From assembly GCA_963971285.1 (NCBI GenBank), contig OZ020259.1, positions 7,626,001-7,690,000 on the forward strand: 64,000 bases of DNA, in the 5' to 3' direction. Made by a program: the position numbers and the translations under genes. The notes beneath the pieces were generated by a model. That model worked only from the letters and a program-made list of their open reading frames with translations. It did no database searches and was not told the origin of the DNA. The DNA comes from Astropecten irregularis (lineage: Eukaryota > Echinodermata > Asteroidea > Paxillosida > Astropectinidae). This document shows positions 21,408 to 33,680 of the stretch, in pieces (the stretch's first letter is position 1; every line of letters begins with the position of its first letter).

Positions 21408-22005
21408 GATTATGTCCGACCCATTGTGTCCGATAAACGATTATGTCCGACCCATTGTGTCCGACAAACGATTATGTCCGACCCATTGTGTCCGACACAC
21501 GATTATGTCCGACCCATTGTGTCCGGCAAACGATTATGTCCGACCCATTGTGTCCGACAAACGATTATGGCCGACCCATTGTGTCCGACAAACGATTATG
21601 TCCGACCCATTGTGTCCGACAAACGATTATGTCCGACCCATTATGTCAGACACACGATTATGTCCGACCCATTGTGTCCGGCAAACGATTATGCCGACCC
21701 ATTGTGTCCGACAAACGATTATGTCCGACCCATTTTGTCCGACAAACGATTATGTCCGACCCATTGTGTCCGGCAAACGATTATGTCCGACCCATTGTGT
21801 CCGACAAACGATTATGTCCGACCCATTATGTCAGACACACGATTATGCCCGACCCATTGTGTCCGGCAAACGATTATGCCGACCCATTGTGTCCGACAAA
21901 CGATTATGTCCTACCCATTGTGTCCGACGCATTGTCCGACTAAAGATTATGTCCAACCCATTGTGTCCGACAGCGATTATGTCCGACCCATTGTGTCTGG
22001 CGATG
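21408..22005. repeat. 31-bp satellite, about 19 copies
   Basis: The unit is cgattatgtccgacccattg plus tgtccgacaaa. Because 31 is not a multiple of three, the same peptide (LCPTHCVRQTIMSDP-like) appears in all three plus frames, so the three long ORFs are artefacts. A shorter array with the same left flank is at 36470-36650. Confidence 0.95.
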
Positions 22006-22079
22006 TGATACTGAGTGTCATGTGACCAGTGATTTGAATTTAAAAGTCAACAAAAAATCAACGGTTTGAGATATTAACT

Positions 22080-22915
22080 TCATTCTTTCACCAAAAATGA
22101 CTGTTAGGCAGGGCCTTTCTTTGAGAAACATTAGTTGACCTCTGTGACCTCTACTTCCGGTCAAACAGGAAGTAGCTCCTCATTTAAAAGTGGAAAGAGC
22201 TATGATCATGATTCTTTCACCAAAAGGCAATGTTAAGCAAGGTCTATCATTTGTCACACATTGCTTGACCTCTGTGACCTCTACTTCCAGTCAAACAGGA
22301 AGTAGCTCCTCATTTAAAAGTGGTAAGAGCTATGATCATGATCCTTTCACCAAAAGTCAATGTAAGGCAAGGTCTTTCATTGTGACACAATATTTGACCT
22401 CTGTGACCTCTACTTCCGGTAAAACCGCAAGTAGCTCTTCCTTTAAAAGTGGTAAAGGCTATGATAATGATTCTTTCACCAAAAGTCAACGTTAGGCAAG
22501 GTATTTCATTTGTGTTACATTACTTGACCTCGGTGACCTTTAGTTCCGGTTATACCTGAAGTTGCTCCTCATTTAAAAGTGGTAAGAGCTACGATCATGA
22601 TTCTTTCACTAAATGTAAATGTTAGGTAAGATATTTCTTTGTGACACATAACTTGACCTCGGTGACCTTTAATTCCGGTAAAACCGGAAGTTTCCTCATT
22701 ATTTAGAAGTGGTAAGAGCTACAATCATTGTTCTTTTACTAAATATCAATGTTAGGCAAGATCTTTCTTTGTGACACATTGCTTGACCTCTGTGACCTCT
22801 ACTTCCGGTTAAACAGGAAGAGGTTCTTTATTCAAAAGTGGTAAGAGCTAGGATCATGATTCTTTCGCCAAAAGTAAATGTAAAGTAAGGTCTTTCCCTG
22901 TGACACAAACATGAT
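22080..22915. repeat. 130-bp tandem repeat, about 6.5 copies
   Basis: Units start near 22080, 22210, 22340, 22469, 22599, 22729 and 22858. Each contains gattctttcaccaaaag, cttgacctctgtgacctcta, cttccggt and ggtaagagctatgatcatg. Unit length is 129-130 bp, with a few substitutions per unit. Noncoding. Confidence 0.92.
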
Positions 22916-23283
22916 CAAGTCAAGTGACTTCAGATTAAAGGTGCACTCTTCAAAAGTATAAAGCTTAATATCTTAATCAAATGTTTTTGTGTGTATAATG
23001 TTTGGACAACTTTTAATATCATAAAACGGAGAAGCCATGTGTTCTGTTTTTTATCAATATCTAGTTGTATTTGAGTTTGTTCTGTGGCCAATACACGGTG
23101 TACACGTCATCATGACGTCGATCATTAGTTGTTTTTTCATAAATGTTTAAATATTTCTCACGCTAGTCCCTTAACTTTGCAAATAGTTTACGTGAAATTT
23201 ATGCCCATGTACAAAACATATGATGCTCGAATTCAGGAATTCCCAAAGTACGGAAATGTACGTTTTTCACTGTGTAAAACATA

Positions 23284-23526
23284 GGCCCTTTTCCAAACCT
23301 CGGCTCCGGCTCAGGCTCCGGCTTCGGCGCTGTCGTCCGTATGCTGAAAAAATTATGTTGTGGCTTTTTACTGAAGCTGATTCTCTGTTTTCTTGTTTAA
23401 AATAGAGTATCTACTTCCAAACCGTAGCCAAAAGCCTCTATTTTGATACCTGTTATTTTAAGATTGGATTCACGAAATGGAGCAGAAGCCGGAGCCTGAG
23501 CCGGAGCCGAGGTTTGGAAAAGGGCC
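23284..23526. mobile_element. MITE with GGCCCTTTTCC ends and CGGCTC repeats
   Basis: The left arm ggcccttttccaaacctcgg plus ctccggctcaggctccggc is matched by its reverse complement at 23482-23526. The element is flanked by ata on both sides. The interior matches 1148-1290. Occupied and unoccupied versions of the surrounding duplication confirm the insertion. Confidence 0.85.
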
Positions 23527-23844
23527 ATAATGTCCGATTGCCTGACTCAAAACTTCGATTACATCTTGCCATAGACAATTCACCTACGTAATACTGGCAA
23601 AAACATCTTAATCGAAATGCTACCGATGTAAATTGCGGTGTATTGTATGTCATTTGATGGGTCGTGTTAAGCTACACATTAACAACTTAATACTTGGGAA
23701 GATTGTATGGAAAAGTGCAATGATCCATATAGACTTTATCTTTCTGTACGTGGCAATAATTAAATGTCACTCCTTTCCCAATATAAGAATTCAGTACATA
23801 CAAGCAAATTATGTTTCGATGCCGTCGAAAAATGATTTCCTGTT

Positions 23845-24095
23845 CTCGAAATAATTTAGTATTTTCAATATGATTTCGTATTCGCGAATAATTTTGTATT
23901 CGCCTATGATATCGTCTTCGCAAAATGATTTCGAATAATTCGCAAATTGATTTTGTATTCGCAAATGATTTGTATTTGCAAAATGATTTTGTATTTGCAA
24001 AATGATTTTGTATTCGCAAAATGGTTTTGTATTCGCAAAATGATTTTGTATTCGCAAAATGAATGTTGAATTCGCAAAATAATGCATCCTCAAAA
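23845..24095. repeat. 19-bp tandem repeat (attcgcaaaatgattttgt)
   Basis: About 13 diverged units of 17-19 bp, becoming more regular toward the right end. The minus frames give Asn/Phe-rich repeats, which are artefacts. Confidence 0.9.
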
Positions 24096-25180
24096 GCATT
24101 CCATGTTCTCCAACGTCATCATGATGTCATCTTATGTCCAATGACAATGTGTTCTAAAAACCTTGCAACTGGGTTTAATTTTACTTTTCTACATTGAGAT
24201 ATGGTAACTTTTAAACCATATGTCTTAATTAAACAAAATAATTCATGTGTATTAATTTGAGAAAATAACCTATATCTAGGCGGAAAAGCCTTGTGTTCTG
24301 TTTTCAACAAACAAAACCTTTACAATTCATCGTCTGTACTTTTTTGTCCCACAACGTTTTTAAATAATACACTGGTAAAAACCTGCGTGTCATGGGACGT
24401 AGTGCTAATTAATTATTGAGCTTTATTTTCCAACATTTGCGTTTTCTTTTCTTAGTTTTCATTTTTTTCATTTTTACCGTTTTTTCCTTGTTTCACTACT
24501 TTTTCTTTATATGGCAAACGTTAACATCTACGTGGTGGGTCATGATAAGTTGAGCTTGACTTCCAAGCATTATTTTACTTCTCTTGTAAATATGTTATAA
24601 CGGATAAAACATGACATAAATGGCACTCTCTAACAAAATGACTGTAAAATAGTCATTCTTGATTTCACGTTTCGATGTATACACAATTAAACCAAATAAA
24701 GATAAAGCCAGGAACATTGACAAGATGAAGGATTGTGAATTTTGCGATGATACGGGAAATTTCTGACATTTAGTTTTACCAGGACACGTTGATGTTGTTT
24801 TGTTTATGGAAAACTTCATTTGAAGGAGGCTTGGAGCAAAATAATGAATAACTATTTACTGCCAATGAACATTTATTACAACACAATGTGGCAAAACAAT
24901 GACAGATATAATATTGAATATCATACAGTCTGCTGACGAAAGGCTGACGCTATTACAATAATACGCTTAACTGATTCTATCTGTGTGCGTGGAAATACGA
25001 AACTAAAAGCCCAAAGCGTGCAGCCCCATAGGAAAGACAATAGACTGCACCCAAGACGACGCCCATGCTGAAGGTCAATCAATAAAACGTGCAAACCTGA
25101 AGATCACAATCCCCCTTCATGGCTTCTCGCTTAAGGTCGATAAGACCCATGACAATGAGAAGAGCAATTAACGTAAATAT

Positions 25181-25435
25181 TTAATTCCATGCACGAGCCA
25201 ACAGATAAGCCAATGGAATATCAATAGGAGATGGTACAGACACGAACAAAAATGTAAATGTCAAGCCTTTGAAAAAAACACATACATCGGGATCCATTCG
25301 GTAAAGATGAAAACACTGCACTTGTAACGTAGCCTGGTAAGTAGTGCTACCTGCAAAGGGCGTTGTACCTACTATGCTTATGTGTGAGTGGAACGACAAG
25401 GGTTCTCCATACCCGATGAAGCCCTGGTAATAAAT
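25181..25435 (-). other. Frame of unknown meaning, partly conserved between the two duplicated units
   Basis: The minus-strand frame MIYYQGFIGYGEPLSFHSHI and following runs to a stop after ARAWN. The second unit keeps most of the same residues until a small indel near 27733 breaks the frame. The match could be simple recent duplication; no domain is recognised and no splice context supports it as an exon. Confidence 0.25.
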
Positions 25436-25530
25436 CACGTATAATTATGCCATGCTTGTCTATTTACAATGATAAACTAAAACATGTGTTTACGCTTTAT
25501 GAAACCTAGAGTGACATGATTCAATTTGAT

Positions 25531-26545
25531 ATGTATATATATATAAAGGTTTAATAAAACACTGCTCATTGCAGCCTGCCGGCTGAATTTCAAGACAGTT
25601 TACAATAAAAATACAAACAGGGAGACACAGAATTGAAATATGTAGTAAACAGTATAAAATACAATAAAACACCAAAACACAAAATTTCAGCTGAACTTAA
25701 AGGAGTAAAAATAGATATTGCACAACAAACAACACTTTTTTAAAATATACATTGAGTTGAGTTATGAGGCAATTAGATTGTGCTTAGAGCCTCATTAACA
25801 GGTCTTTTTAAGTATGGAACTGGGATGTTTTTTAAAAGATTGGTTTTACATGTCACTTCATGACGAATTCTTTTTGACTTGAGATTCATAGAATGTGTGC
25901 TTTTTGATTGGTCAAACAATTGGTTAAATTTATTTGAATTGTATGAATGCAAAGCAAATTTGGTGCAAAGCTTGGCTATTCTACTAGATAAAGGTTCCAG
26001 ACCCAGTGTGGATATTGCATAATCATAATTATAATACTTTTGACCTAAAATGATACGAGATATTCTTTTTTGAATGTTTCCTATTTGATCAGAAAGAGTG
26101 CAGGAAATACCGGAATGCCATAATGGTGTTCCATATTCCACAAGGGGTCGGAATATACTGCAACAAGTTCATTATTAGTAAGACATGTATTCTTTAATTT
26201 CCTCCACATGAAGAGTTTCTTAGATACTTTTTTGACTATGTTAGCAATATGCATGTCCCATTTCAAATTCTGCTGGAAAATAACGCCTAATAATTAAGCA
26301 CTCTGAACCTGTTGAAGTTGAACATCCAAAATAGAAACCTGAACAACCGGGGGGTTCCTTTCTGCCTGAATAGATTTGCATAACTTGGCATTTTGACGGG
26401 TTCAAAGACAGTTTGTTATTTACAGCCCAATCACACAAATTGTCTAAGTCGTTCTGGACCTTACTAGCAGCATTGATGTTTCTATTTTCACTAAGTGTAA
26501 TATCATCAACATATTTCCAGCATTTGCTATGAACAGGATATATGC
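25531..26545 (-). mobile_element. Degenerate LINE (reverse transcriptase C-terminal part), minus strand
   Basis: The minus strand encodes KYVDDITLSE, a reverse transcriptase YxDD catalytic box. It is followed by LDNLCDWAVNNKLSLNPSKC and, after frameshifts, by MEYGTPLWHSGI...IQKRISRIILG, the usual thumb/C-terminal region of CR1/Jockey/L2-like LINEs. The element is 5'-truncated and broken by frameshifts near 26270 and 26140. It is absent from the second duplicated unit, which gives an empty site. Confidence 0.82.
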
Positions 26546-28245
26546 ATTCTTGCTGAATGGCAAAGATTCTAACTCCTCGGTGAAGCCCTGGTAATACATA
26601 CATTCGAAGTGTATAGCTATAAGACACATTTTTTTCAAATAGATATATCAAAGATAAGAATGAAATGTGAAGTATTTTGTAAAATTTGACGATTAACGAA
26701 TTCAAAAAGTTAAGATAACTCGTAATTTTGCGATACTATGCTAAAAACCCCCTTGTTTTTTTGTTGTTTATTTTCTTTATTACAATTCATATGATATAGT
26801 AGGTATTTTTTCCCCACACAGTTTAAGCTTAATACACTGGTTAAAACCTGCGTGTGATGGGACGTGATGGTAATGACAGATTGGGCTTTACGCTCCTGCA
26901 TTTACGTTTTCATTTTTACAATTCTCCATTTTCACCGTCTTTGCCTTTTTCACCACGTTTTTATTATATGGAACACGTTAAAATAAGTTGAGCTTGACCT
27001 CCATGCATTATTTTACTTCTCGTGTAGGTATGTTATAACGTATGAAGATGACAAATATGTGACTCTCTAACTAAACTAAAGGACTATCAAACTCGATTCC
27101 AGTTTACAGACTCGATTCCCGTTTACTTTAAAATGTTCAATTTCAGCTCATTTCGTTGATTTCACGTTTCGGTGTATCCACAATTAAACCAAATAAAGAT
27201 TGAGCCAGGAACATGGACAAGATGAAGGATGGTGAACTTTTCAATGATACAGGTAATTTCTGACATTTATTTTAACGAGAAAACGTTGATGTTGTTTTGT
27301 TTATGGAAAACTTCATTTGAAGGAAGCTTGGAGCAAAATAATGAATAACTATTTACTGCCAATGAACATTTATTACCATACAATGTGGCAAAACAAGGAA
27401 AAATATAAGACTGAATATTACCCAGTCTGCTGATGAAATACTGATCTTATCACAATAATACGCTTAACTGGTTATATCTGTGTGCATGGAAAGACAATAA
27501 ATTGCACCAAAGACGACGCCACTGCTGAAGGTCAATCAATAAAACGTGCAAACCTGAAGATCACAATCCCCCTTCGTGGCTTCTCGCTTAAGGTCGATAA
27601 GACCCATGACATTGAGAAGAGCAATTAACGTAAATATTTAATTCCATGCACGAGCCAACAGATAAGCCAATGGAATATCAATAGGAGATGGTACAGACAC
27701 GAACAAAAATGTAAATGTCAAGCCTTTGAAACAACACATACATCGGGATCCATTGGGTAAAGATGAAAACACTGCACTTGTAACGTAGCCTGGTAAGTAG
27801 TGCTACCTGCAAAAGATCTTGTACCCACTATGCCTGTGTGTGATTGGAACGACCAGGGGTCCCCATACCCGATGAAGCCCTGGTAATAAATCATGTATAA
27901 TTATACCATGCTTGTCTATCTACAATGATAAACTAAAACATATATTAACGCAATATGAAACCTAGAGTGACATGTTTCAATTTGACAACTGTATTCTTGA
28001 TGAATGGTAACGATTCTAACTCATCGGTGAAGCCCTGGTAATACATACATTCGAAGTTTATAGCTATAAGAAAAATGTTCTCAAATACATTTATCAAAGA
28101 TAAGAATTAAATGTGAAGTATTTTGTAAAATTTAACGATTAACGAATTCACAAAATTAAGATGAATAAATTTGCGGTACTATGCTAAAAACCCTCCTGTA
28201 TTTTAGTCCGCATAGTTGCGGAAAAGCTATACTGTTTGTTAAGAT

Positions 28246-29074
28246 TTGTTGACATTTTCGCACATTCGAGTGGTGGCCGCCGCGGGTGCCGCGGCTGGAG
28301 TGCCCGCCTCTGCCCCGGCCCCTGTTGGGACGGATGGCGGGGGCCCGCCCTCGGCGTCCGTGGGTCCTCCCTCAGTGTCTCCTGGCCCGTCAACCTCGGG
28401 GTTATCTGCGGGGTCCGATCCGTTGGCCCGGTGGCTGCTGGGGACGTCGGGTTGGGTCTTTCCGCCCCTGGCGGATCGTCGTCGGGTGCACCGGTTGGTG
28501 CTGCTCCCAAGAAGAACCCGTAGTACTTTTGGGGGACACCACCCGCCCCCTCCCGCCTCTTCTCTGAAGTAACCAAGACGAAAATCTCTCCCTCCCAACC
28601 ATCCGACAACTCTCCTCGCCTCATACCCCTCAAGTCCCCCTCTCCGGTCCGTAAAATAGCCCGGAGTTAACACTCCAATGCAAGTCACTTCCCCCACCAT
28701 CTCCCAAGCCCTCGATGCCACCCCTCAACCCTTTGACCCCTGCCCACATGCCATCTACACCAGCCCAAATTTTGTCCACGCCCGCCTCCTCGGTTGATGG
28801 CACCGACACGGACTCTACCCTGTGGGAGGACACGAAGACTCAGCCTGCTGGTCTTCCCACCTGCAAGGGACCTCTCAATTCCGAAGATCTTCTCACTTTC
28901 CTCAAAACTGTCAAATCTAGCAAAAAAAACCCATCTTGTCGCACGGAAATTCACCCAAAACATCCCCGGTCTTGTCGCCCAACTAAGACCTCTAAAATCA
29001 GTCCTCTGCTTAAAAAGAACTTGCAGCAGAGGATTTACAAACTGGACGTGAAGTGCTTTTTTCCCTTTACATAA
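28246..29074 (+). pseudogene. LINE ORF1 (decayed)
   Basis: The first part gives an Ala/Pro/Ser-rich frame (28246-28572). After stops, the frame from 28715 gives SSVDGTDTDS and LNSEDLLTFLKTVKSSKKN. A neighbouring frame then gives ARKFTQNIPGLVAQLRPLK. These two blocks are the C-terminal signature of Tx1/L1-like ORF1 proteins, which bind nucleic acid and package the LINE RNA. At least two frameshifts are needed, so no full product is made. Confidence 0.65.
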
Positions 29075-29381
29075 TGGATTATATTAAACTTTTTTTATGA
29101 CACTGTCACTGTTGACACTTATATTGACAAGCTTGGTTCCATACCGGACACAATTTTTCTTCAGGAAACATCCAACATTAATGATCTTTCCCCTCCTTGG
29201 AACTCCTGGCCAAATTATACCCCATATTGCCACCCCAGCCCCTCGCGTGGATCAGGGGTCACTCCCCTCGTCAAAAATAATATTTCTGTTCTAGAATCTT
29301 CCACTATCTACAATGAGCATATTGCCATTTTCTCTAAATGAATAATCTCTGAAATTTCTCTAAATGACGTTATCTACAGTA

Positions 29382-29731
29382 GGCACGTTCCCACACACCA
29401 AATAGTCGCGCTTTTTGTTGTGTTTCCACAGCCAAAAAAGCGCGATCCAAATCGTGCCGGTACGATTTCTATCAAACTGCCCGTGCGCAGTGAGGCGTGG
29501 AGTTGGCAAGCGTCCTGTGCTAAAACCGGTATTTTTTGGTGCACCGTTCACACAGCAAATAATCGCGACTATTTGCAAAAAGACGCACTATAAGTGCGAT
29601 TCGGAGAGCGCTCCAAATCGCACAAATAGTCGCGATTATTCGTGTCCCCCCAGAAATAAGCGCGACTATTTGGTTCGCGCTCCAAATCGCGACCCAAATA
29701 GTCGGACTTTTTCGGTGTGTGAGAACGCGCC
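29382..29731. mobile_element. 350-bp MITE nested in the LINE, TA target
   Basis: The ends are ggcacgttcccacacacc and the reverse complement of ggcgcgttctcacacacc, flanked by TA on each side. Removing it with one TA puts the endonuclease frame back together (VIYS joined to NLYNF). The interior carries several copies of caaatagtcgcg in both orientations. Confidence 0.9.
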
Positions 29732-31742
29732 TAATCTCTATAACTTTCTTATCCCTCAATCCGACACTGATGAACTTCTGGCCATCAATTGCTTTCATAA
29801 ACACAGTGACCCGCTCAGTGACGGTGCCATTATTGTCGGAGGTGATTTTAATTGTACCTTTAATCCTGAGTCAGATCGTCTCGGTATGCCGACTGAGCAT
29901 CGCCCCAAAATGTCTGTGGCTCTCAAAGAGTCCTTTAGCAAACTCTCTTTGTACGATGTCAGGCGCAGACAGAACCCCAACAAACAAAATTACACCTGGT
30001 ACAGAGCTAATCCCCCCCAGTCAGTACGGCATTTCAAAGGCCAGACTGGACCGCTTTTATGCTCACTCTGCTCTTTTGTCGTCCGTCTCTTTGTGCAAAA
30101 TCCTTCCCTGTTCCTTATTAGACCACTCAGCCGTGATGCTTTCCATTCAACTCCCTTCTACTGACTCGAGACGAAGTGCCTACTGGCACTTAAACAAATC
30201 TCTTTTAGATGATCAGGCCTACAGGGATTTCATCAAAGACCTTTGGACGAGCTGGAGGGATAAACAGAACGAATTCCCTGATATTTGTGCGTGGTGGGAT
30301 TTCGGAAAGATACAAATAAAAACCCTCTCTATTTACGGGTCTAAAATGGCTAAGGAGAAACGCAATGTCCTCCTTAGAATAAATCAGACCATCGAAGATC
30401 TTCTGTCTGCGCCGGACTTCAATGACAATACTAAACGTTCTATTAAAGAACAAAATAAAAAAAAATACAAAAAAAAACAAGAACTTAACAAAATTCTTAA
30501 TAGTGAAGTCTCTCCTCTGGTAATCTTATAGACGATGCCGCTCAAATAAAAAAACACGTCCGTGATTTTTATCAAAACTTATACAGTCGTACTCAACCTG
30601 ACGAGGAACTTGATATTGCGGTCAAGCAACTTGGTAGAAATAAAACCCCTGGTTTAGATGGCCTCACTTCTGAATTTTTTCATTCTTTCTGGTCCCTGCT
30701 CAAGGATGATTTTTCTCTCCTTTCTTTCCTTTGCTTGCAGCTCTGAGACTCTTCCAATATCTCTTCCTAAAAAAGGGCGACCTTTCTGACTAGCTTATTG
30801 GCGTCCTGTCTCCCTCCTAAACACCGATTATAAAATTGTTGCCAAGTTGCTTGCAAATCGTTTGAAACAGTCTATTGAGAATGTTGTCCACGCAAAGATG
30901 CAAAGTTCCTTTCGGCTGAAAGGAACGATTCGTGACAACCTTTGCCTCATAAGAGACAGTATCAATTATTGTAACTTTAATAATCATCCTTTGGCCGTGA
31001 TCAACTTGGACCAGAAGAAAGCATTCGACAACGTTGACCACGGCTATCTACTTAATACTTTGAGAGCCATGGGTTTTGGTGATGCTTTCATCTCTTACGT
31101 CCAACTTCTGTATAATGGTACTGAGAGTCTGGAGAAGGTGTGCGGCTCCCTGACAGCTCCTCTCACCTTTGACAAGGGCATCCGTCAAGGATGTCCGCTC
31201 TCGGGCATACTCTACTCTATATCCATCGACCGTTTTCTGCACAAACTCCGCCAAAATCTCAGCCACCATAGCTTTCTCCTTTTCCACTCTCACTCTCGGC
31301 ATACGCTGACGACATCTCAATCTTTATCACCTCCGACACTGGTTTTAAAATAGTTGATCACACGTACGCTATTTTCAGTAAAGCCTCTGCTGCAAGTTTG
31401 AATACCCCAAAATCCCAAGGGCTATGGGTCGGGCCTTGGGCCGGACGGGACGACCAGCTTCTAAATTTCAAGTGGAATAATGAGGGTCTTAACTTAGTTC
31501 GCTTGGGAAACACTCATAACTTCCTTAAACAAAACTGGACCGTCTGTAAAGAAAACCTTAACTAATTTTATATCAAAAATCCGACAAGGGCGGTCTTGAT
31601 CTTGTCTGCCTCCAAGCACGCACGCTCGCCTTCAGAATGTCTACTATTCAACGTCTTTTCGGTTTTTGCTCCCATCCAGCCTACGCTATGCTAAATCATT
31701 TTCTGCGACGATACAAAAAACTCAGCCCTCAACCCTTCTTCA

Positions 31743-32841
31743 TAGTCTTGTTCAAGACGGTATTACGTAGTTGTACCTGGCCAACAGATCGCACGTACGT
31801 GTACGTGTCAACAAAACAAACGACCCGAAATAACGTCTACGCCACACACACAAGCCTGTAATACCGTCTTGTCCATTTACTCAAAACTGCCCGGAAAATT
31901 CCGGGCAATAACCCCCCGCGAAGTCGGCGCATCATGACGTAGCCTTATTTGCATTAATATATTTAGAAAATTTTCATGGAGATGAAGTCTAGTACCGCAA
32001 CGACGTCGCAAGCATTATATACAGTACGCATACAGGTGTATTTACAGTACTTGTAAATTACATGTGCCGTATGTAGGCCTTCATTGATATCGTACCATGG
32101 CTGCTGACGGATCGTATTGAATTAGGAGGCCTTGCATTTTGCAACACAAATGTCGGGGATTCGAGAGTTTTCCGGAGAACAACAAGGCTCTTAGACAACT
32201 TGGGTATGGAATAAATTTACTAACCGTGCCCCTCGAAATCATTCCGTGTCTTCATGGAGCCCGGGAACAGACTCCATGGTATCATAATTCAGTGAAATTA
32301 TTTCATCCCTCCCTTCATTCATTCATTTATTTTGGCAACATACAAAAGTACTGTACACATGAAATACACAATAAATACCGAATAACAAAAGCCCGAGGAT
32401 AACCCAAAAAGCTGTAAAATACGGCTTATTCATAGTACAATTTCTCGAAATCTTTTTGTGCCGCATGACAGTTGATCGAAGTATAATCAAGCCATGGTTT
32501 TGGTAATGACCATGGAGCTATCTGTTGTTATTGCTCCATGGCAATAACGGTTGCGGCTGAGTTTCAAACGACCGTCATTACGTGATATGCACACGGTATC
32601 ACGCCATACCACGTGCGTGGATTGGACGCTGACCAAAACAGCGCATTGCACCCCGTTGTTGACCTCAATGAATACGCAATTTTTGCCCACAGAGGTCACG
32701 CTCAGTCTTTGTCACGTGACACCAGAGCAAACCAACAAGACGTTATTTTTCGTAGGTCGGTGAAATGTTCCACTTAGTTTGCGTGTGGGTGGGTAATTGT
32801 TTGGAGGGGCTCGCGCATAAATAACGTCTTGGACAAGACTA
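31743..32841. mobile_element. TAGTCTTG-family DNA transposon (copy 2), nested in the LINE
   Basis: It has the same termini as the element at 6633-8210 and is closely similar along its length, but lacks the nested Harbinger segment. A perfect 9-bp target duplication CCTTCTTCA (31734-31742 and 32842-32850) flanks it. It interrupts the LINE ORF2. No transposase. Confidence 0.93.
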
Positions 32842-33179
32842 CCTTCTTCACTGCCTGCTGTCGCGCCTTCTTCCTGATATCCACCTGAACTTTGACCTTT
32901 ACTGGACCCTGATCCCCAGCGCGAGGAGTCGAGACCGGAATGCGGTCAATCTCGCAAACTTTCTCATCGTTAGCCTGAAAAATGTTGTCTACTGGTCTTA
33001 TCGTTCTGCAACCTTTACTGACCCTTTTCTCGTTTGGACACATCGCCTGAAATCGAAAATTATTATTGAGTTTCACTTCCACCGCATGAATTACTCTCTT
33101 GACCACTTAAAAAAAAATGGTCCATCAATAATAGTCTGTTCACAGTTATAAATAACAAGATAACATGGCTGATCTGATC

Positions 33180-33680
33180 ACTACCCTCTGCTGCCTCTCC
33201 CCCTGTTTTTCTTCTGCCTTTCCCTTGTCTCTTCCCCCTCCCTCCCCCTCCCCTGGCTCTTCCTAGGGACAGCTGCTTGCGTTTTAGCGAGACATAGTGT
33301 TACCACTGTCCCTTGGTTTGAGCCCCCCCCCCTTTTTCCTGTCTCCTCTTGAACCCCCTTTCTCTTCTTAATGATCCTTACAATTTGGTTGTTGTTTTTT
33401 CTCACAATATCTTAGTTTTGATTAATGTTTTCTTACAATTTCTAGGCTATTGTTGAACGCCCTCCCTCTTCCTCCCTCTTTGACCTGTGGAGGGTAGCTA
33501 CCACCAACCCAATGGTGGGGCGTGGCTTTTCTGCCGCCCATCCTGGCCATTGAAACATCCCCTCGGGGGTTGCTGGAAAATGGGCTTTTGCCCTTTCCTG
33601 TTTCCGGTTCTCCCCTCCCATCCCCCATCCCCTTTAACCTCCCCCTTTTTCCTGGCGTTACTTTACTCTTAGAAACATAG
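33180..33680 (+). repeat. Pyrimidine-rich 3' untranslated region of the LINE
   Basis: The plus strand is strongly C+T biased (runs such as cttccccctccctccccctc). This lies between the ORF2 end and the AATAAA at 33862. Strand-asymmetric 3' regions are common in L1/Tx1 LINEs. Confidence 0.6.

Larger units (their letters stand above)
21065..23590. repeat. Interrupted direct duplication bracketing tandem arrays
   Basis: The sequences 21065-21345 and about 23110-23590 are copies of each other. Shared blocks are taaatatttc.cac, catgtacaaaacatatgatgctcgaat, ataatgtccg and aatcttgccata.acaatt. The second copy is interrupted by the MITE at 23284-23526, and two tandem arrays lie between the copies. 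Confidence 0.7.
24340..28200. repeat. Tandem segmental duplication (two units)
   Basis: Unit 1 (24340-26780) and unit 2 (about 26790-28200) align along their length, from acactggt.aaaacctgcgtgt to atgctaaaaaccc.cct. Unit 1 is about 1 kb longer because it holds the LINE piece at about 25531-26545. Confidence 0.85.
29075..33160 (+). pseudogene. LINE ORF2: endonuclease and reverse transcriptase (decayed, interrupted)
   Basis: Endonuclease pieces: IPDTIFLQET near 29140, SRGSGVTPLVKNN near 29235, and GGDFNCTFNPESDRLG near 29840 (the GDFN motif). The linker includes ARLDRFYAHS, DHSAVML and WWDFGKIQIK. Reverse transcriptase boxes follow: TPGLDGLTSEFFH (30650), NLDQKKAFDNVDHGYL (31006), GIRQGCPLSGILYSISID (31180) and AYADDISIF (31303). 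The C-terminal part is seen at 31620-31735 and continues at about 32850-33150 (DLYWTLIPSARSRDRNAVN). Several frameshifts and an early stop near 29339 show it is inactive. Confidence 0.85.

Noticed and set aside
21369..22025. Three overlapping plus-strand ORFs of 166-218 residues
   Set aside because: They are the three frames of a 31-bp satellite; since 31 is not divisible by three, each frame reads the same peptide. No start context or domain supports a gene.
21408..24095. CRISPR array
   Set aside because: The repeats are contiguous without unique spacers, no cas genes are present, and the DNA is eukaryotic.
28239..28721. GC-rich minus-strand ORF of 160 residues
   Set aside because: Antisense shadow of the LINE ORF1 region; the plus strand carries the recognisable ORF1 signature.
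32774..33106. 110-residue minus-strand ORF
   Set aside because: It spans the edge of a nested transposon and lies antisense to the LINE ORF2 C-terminus.
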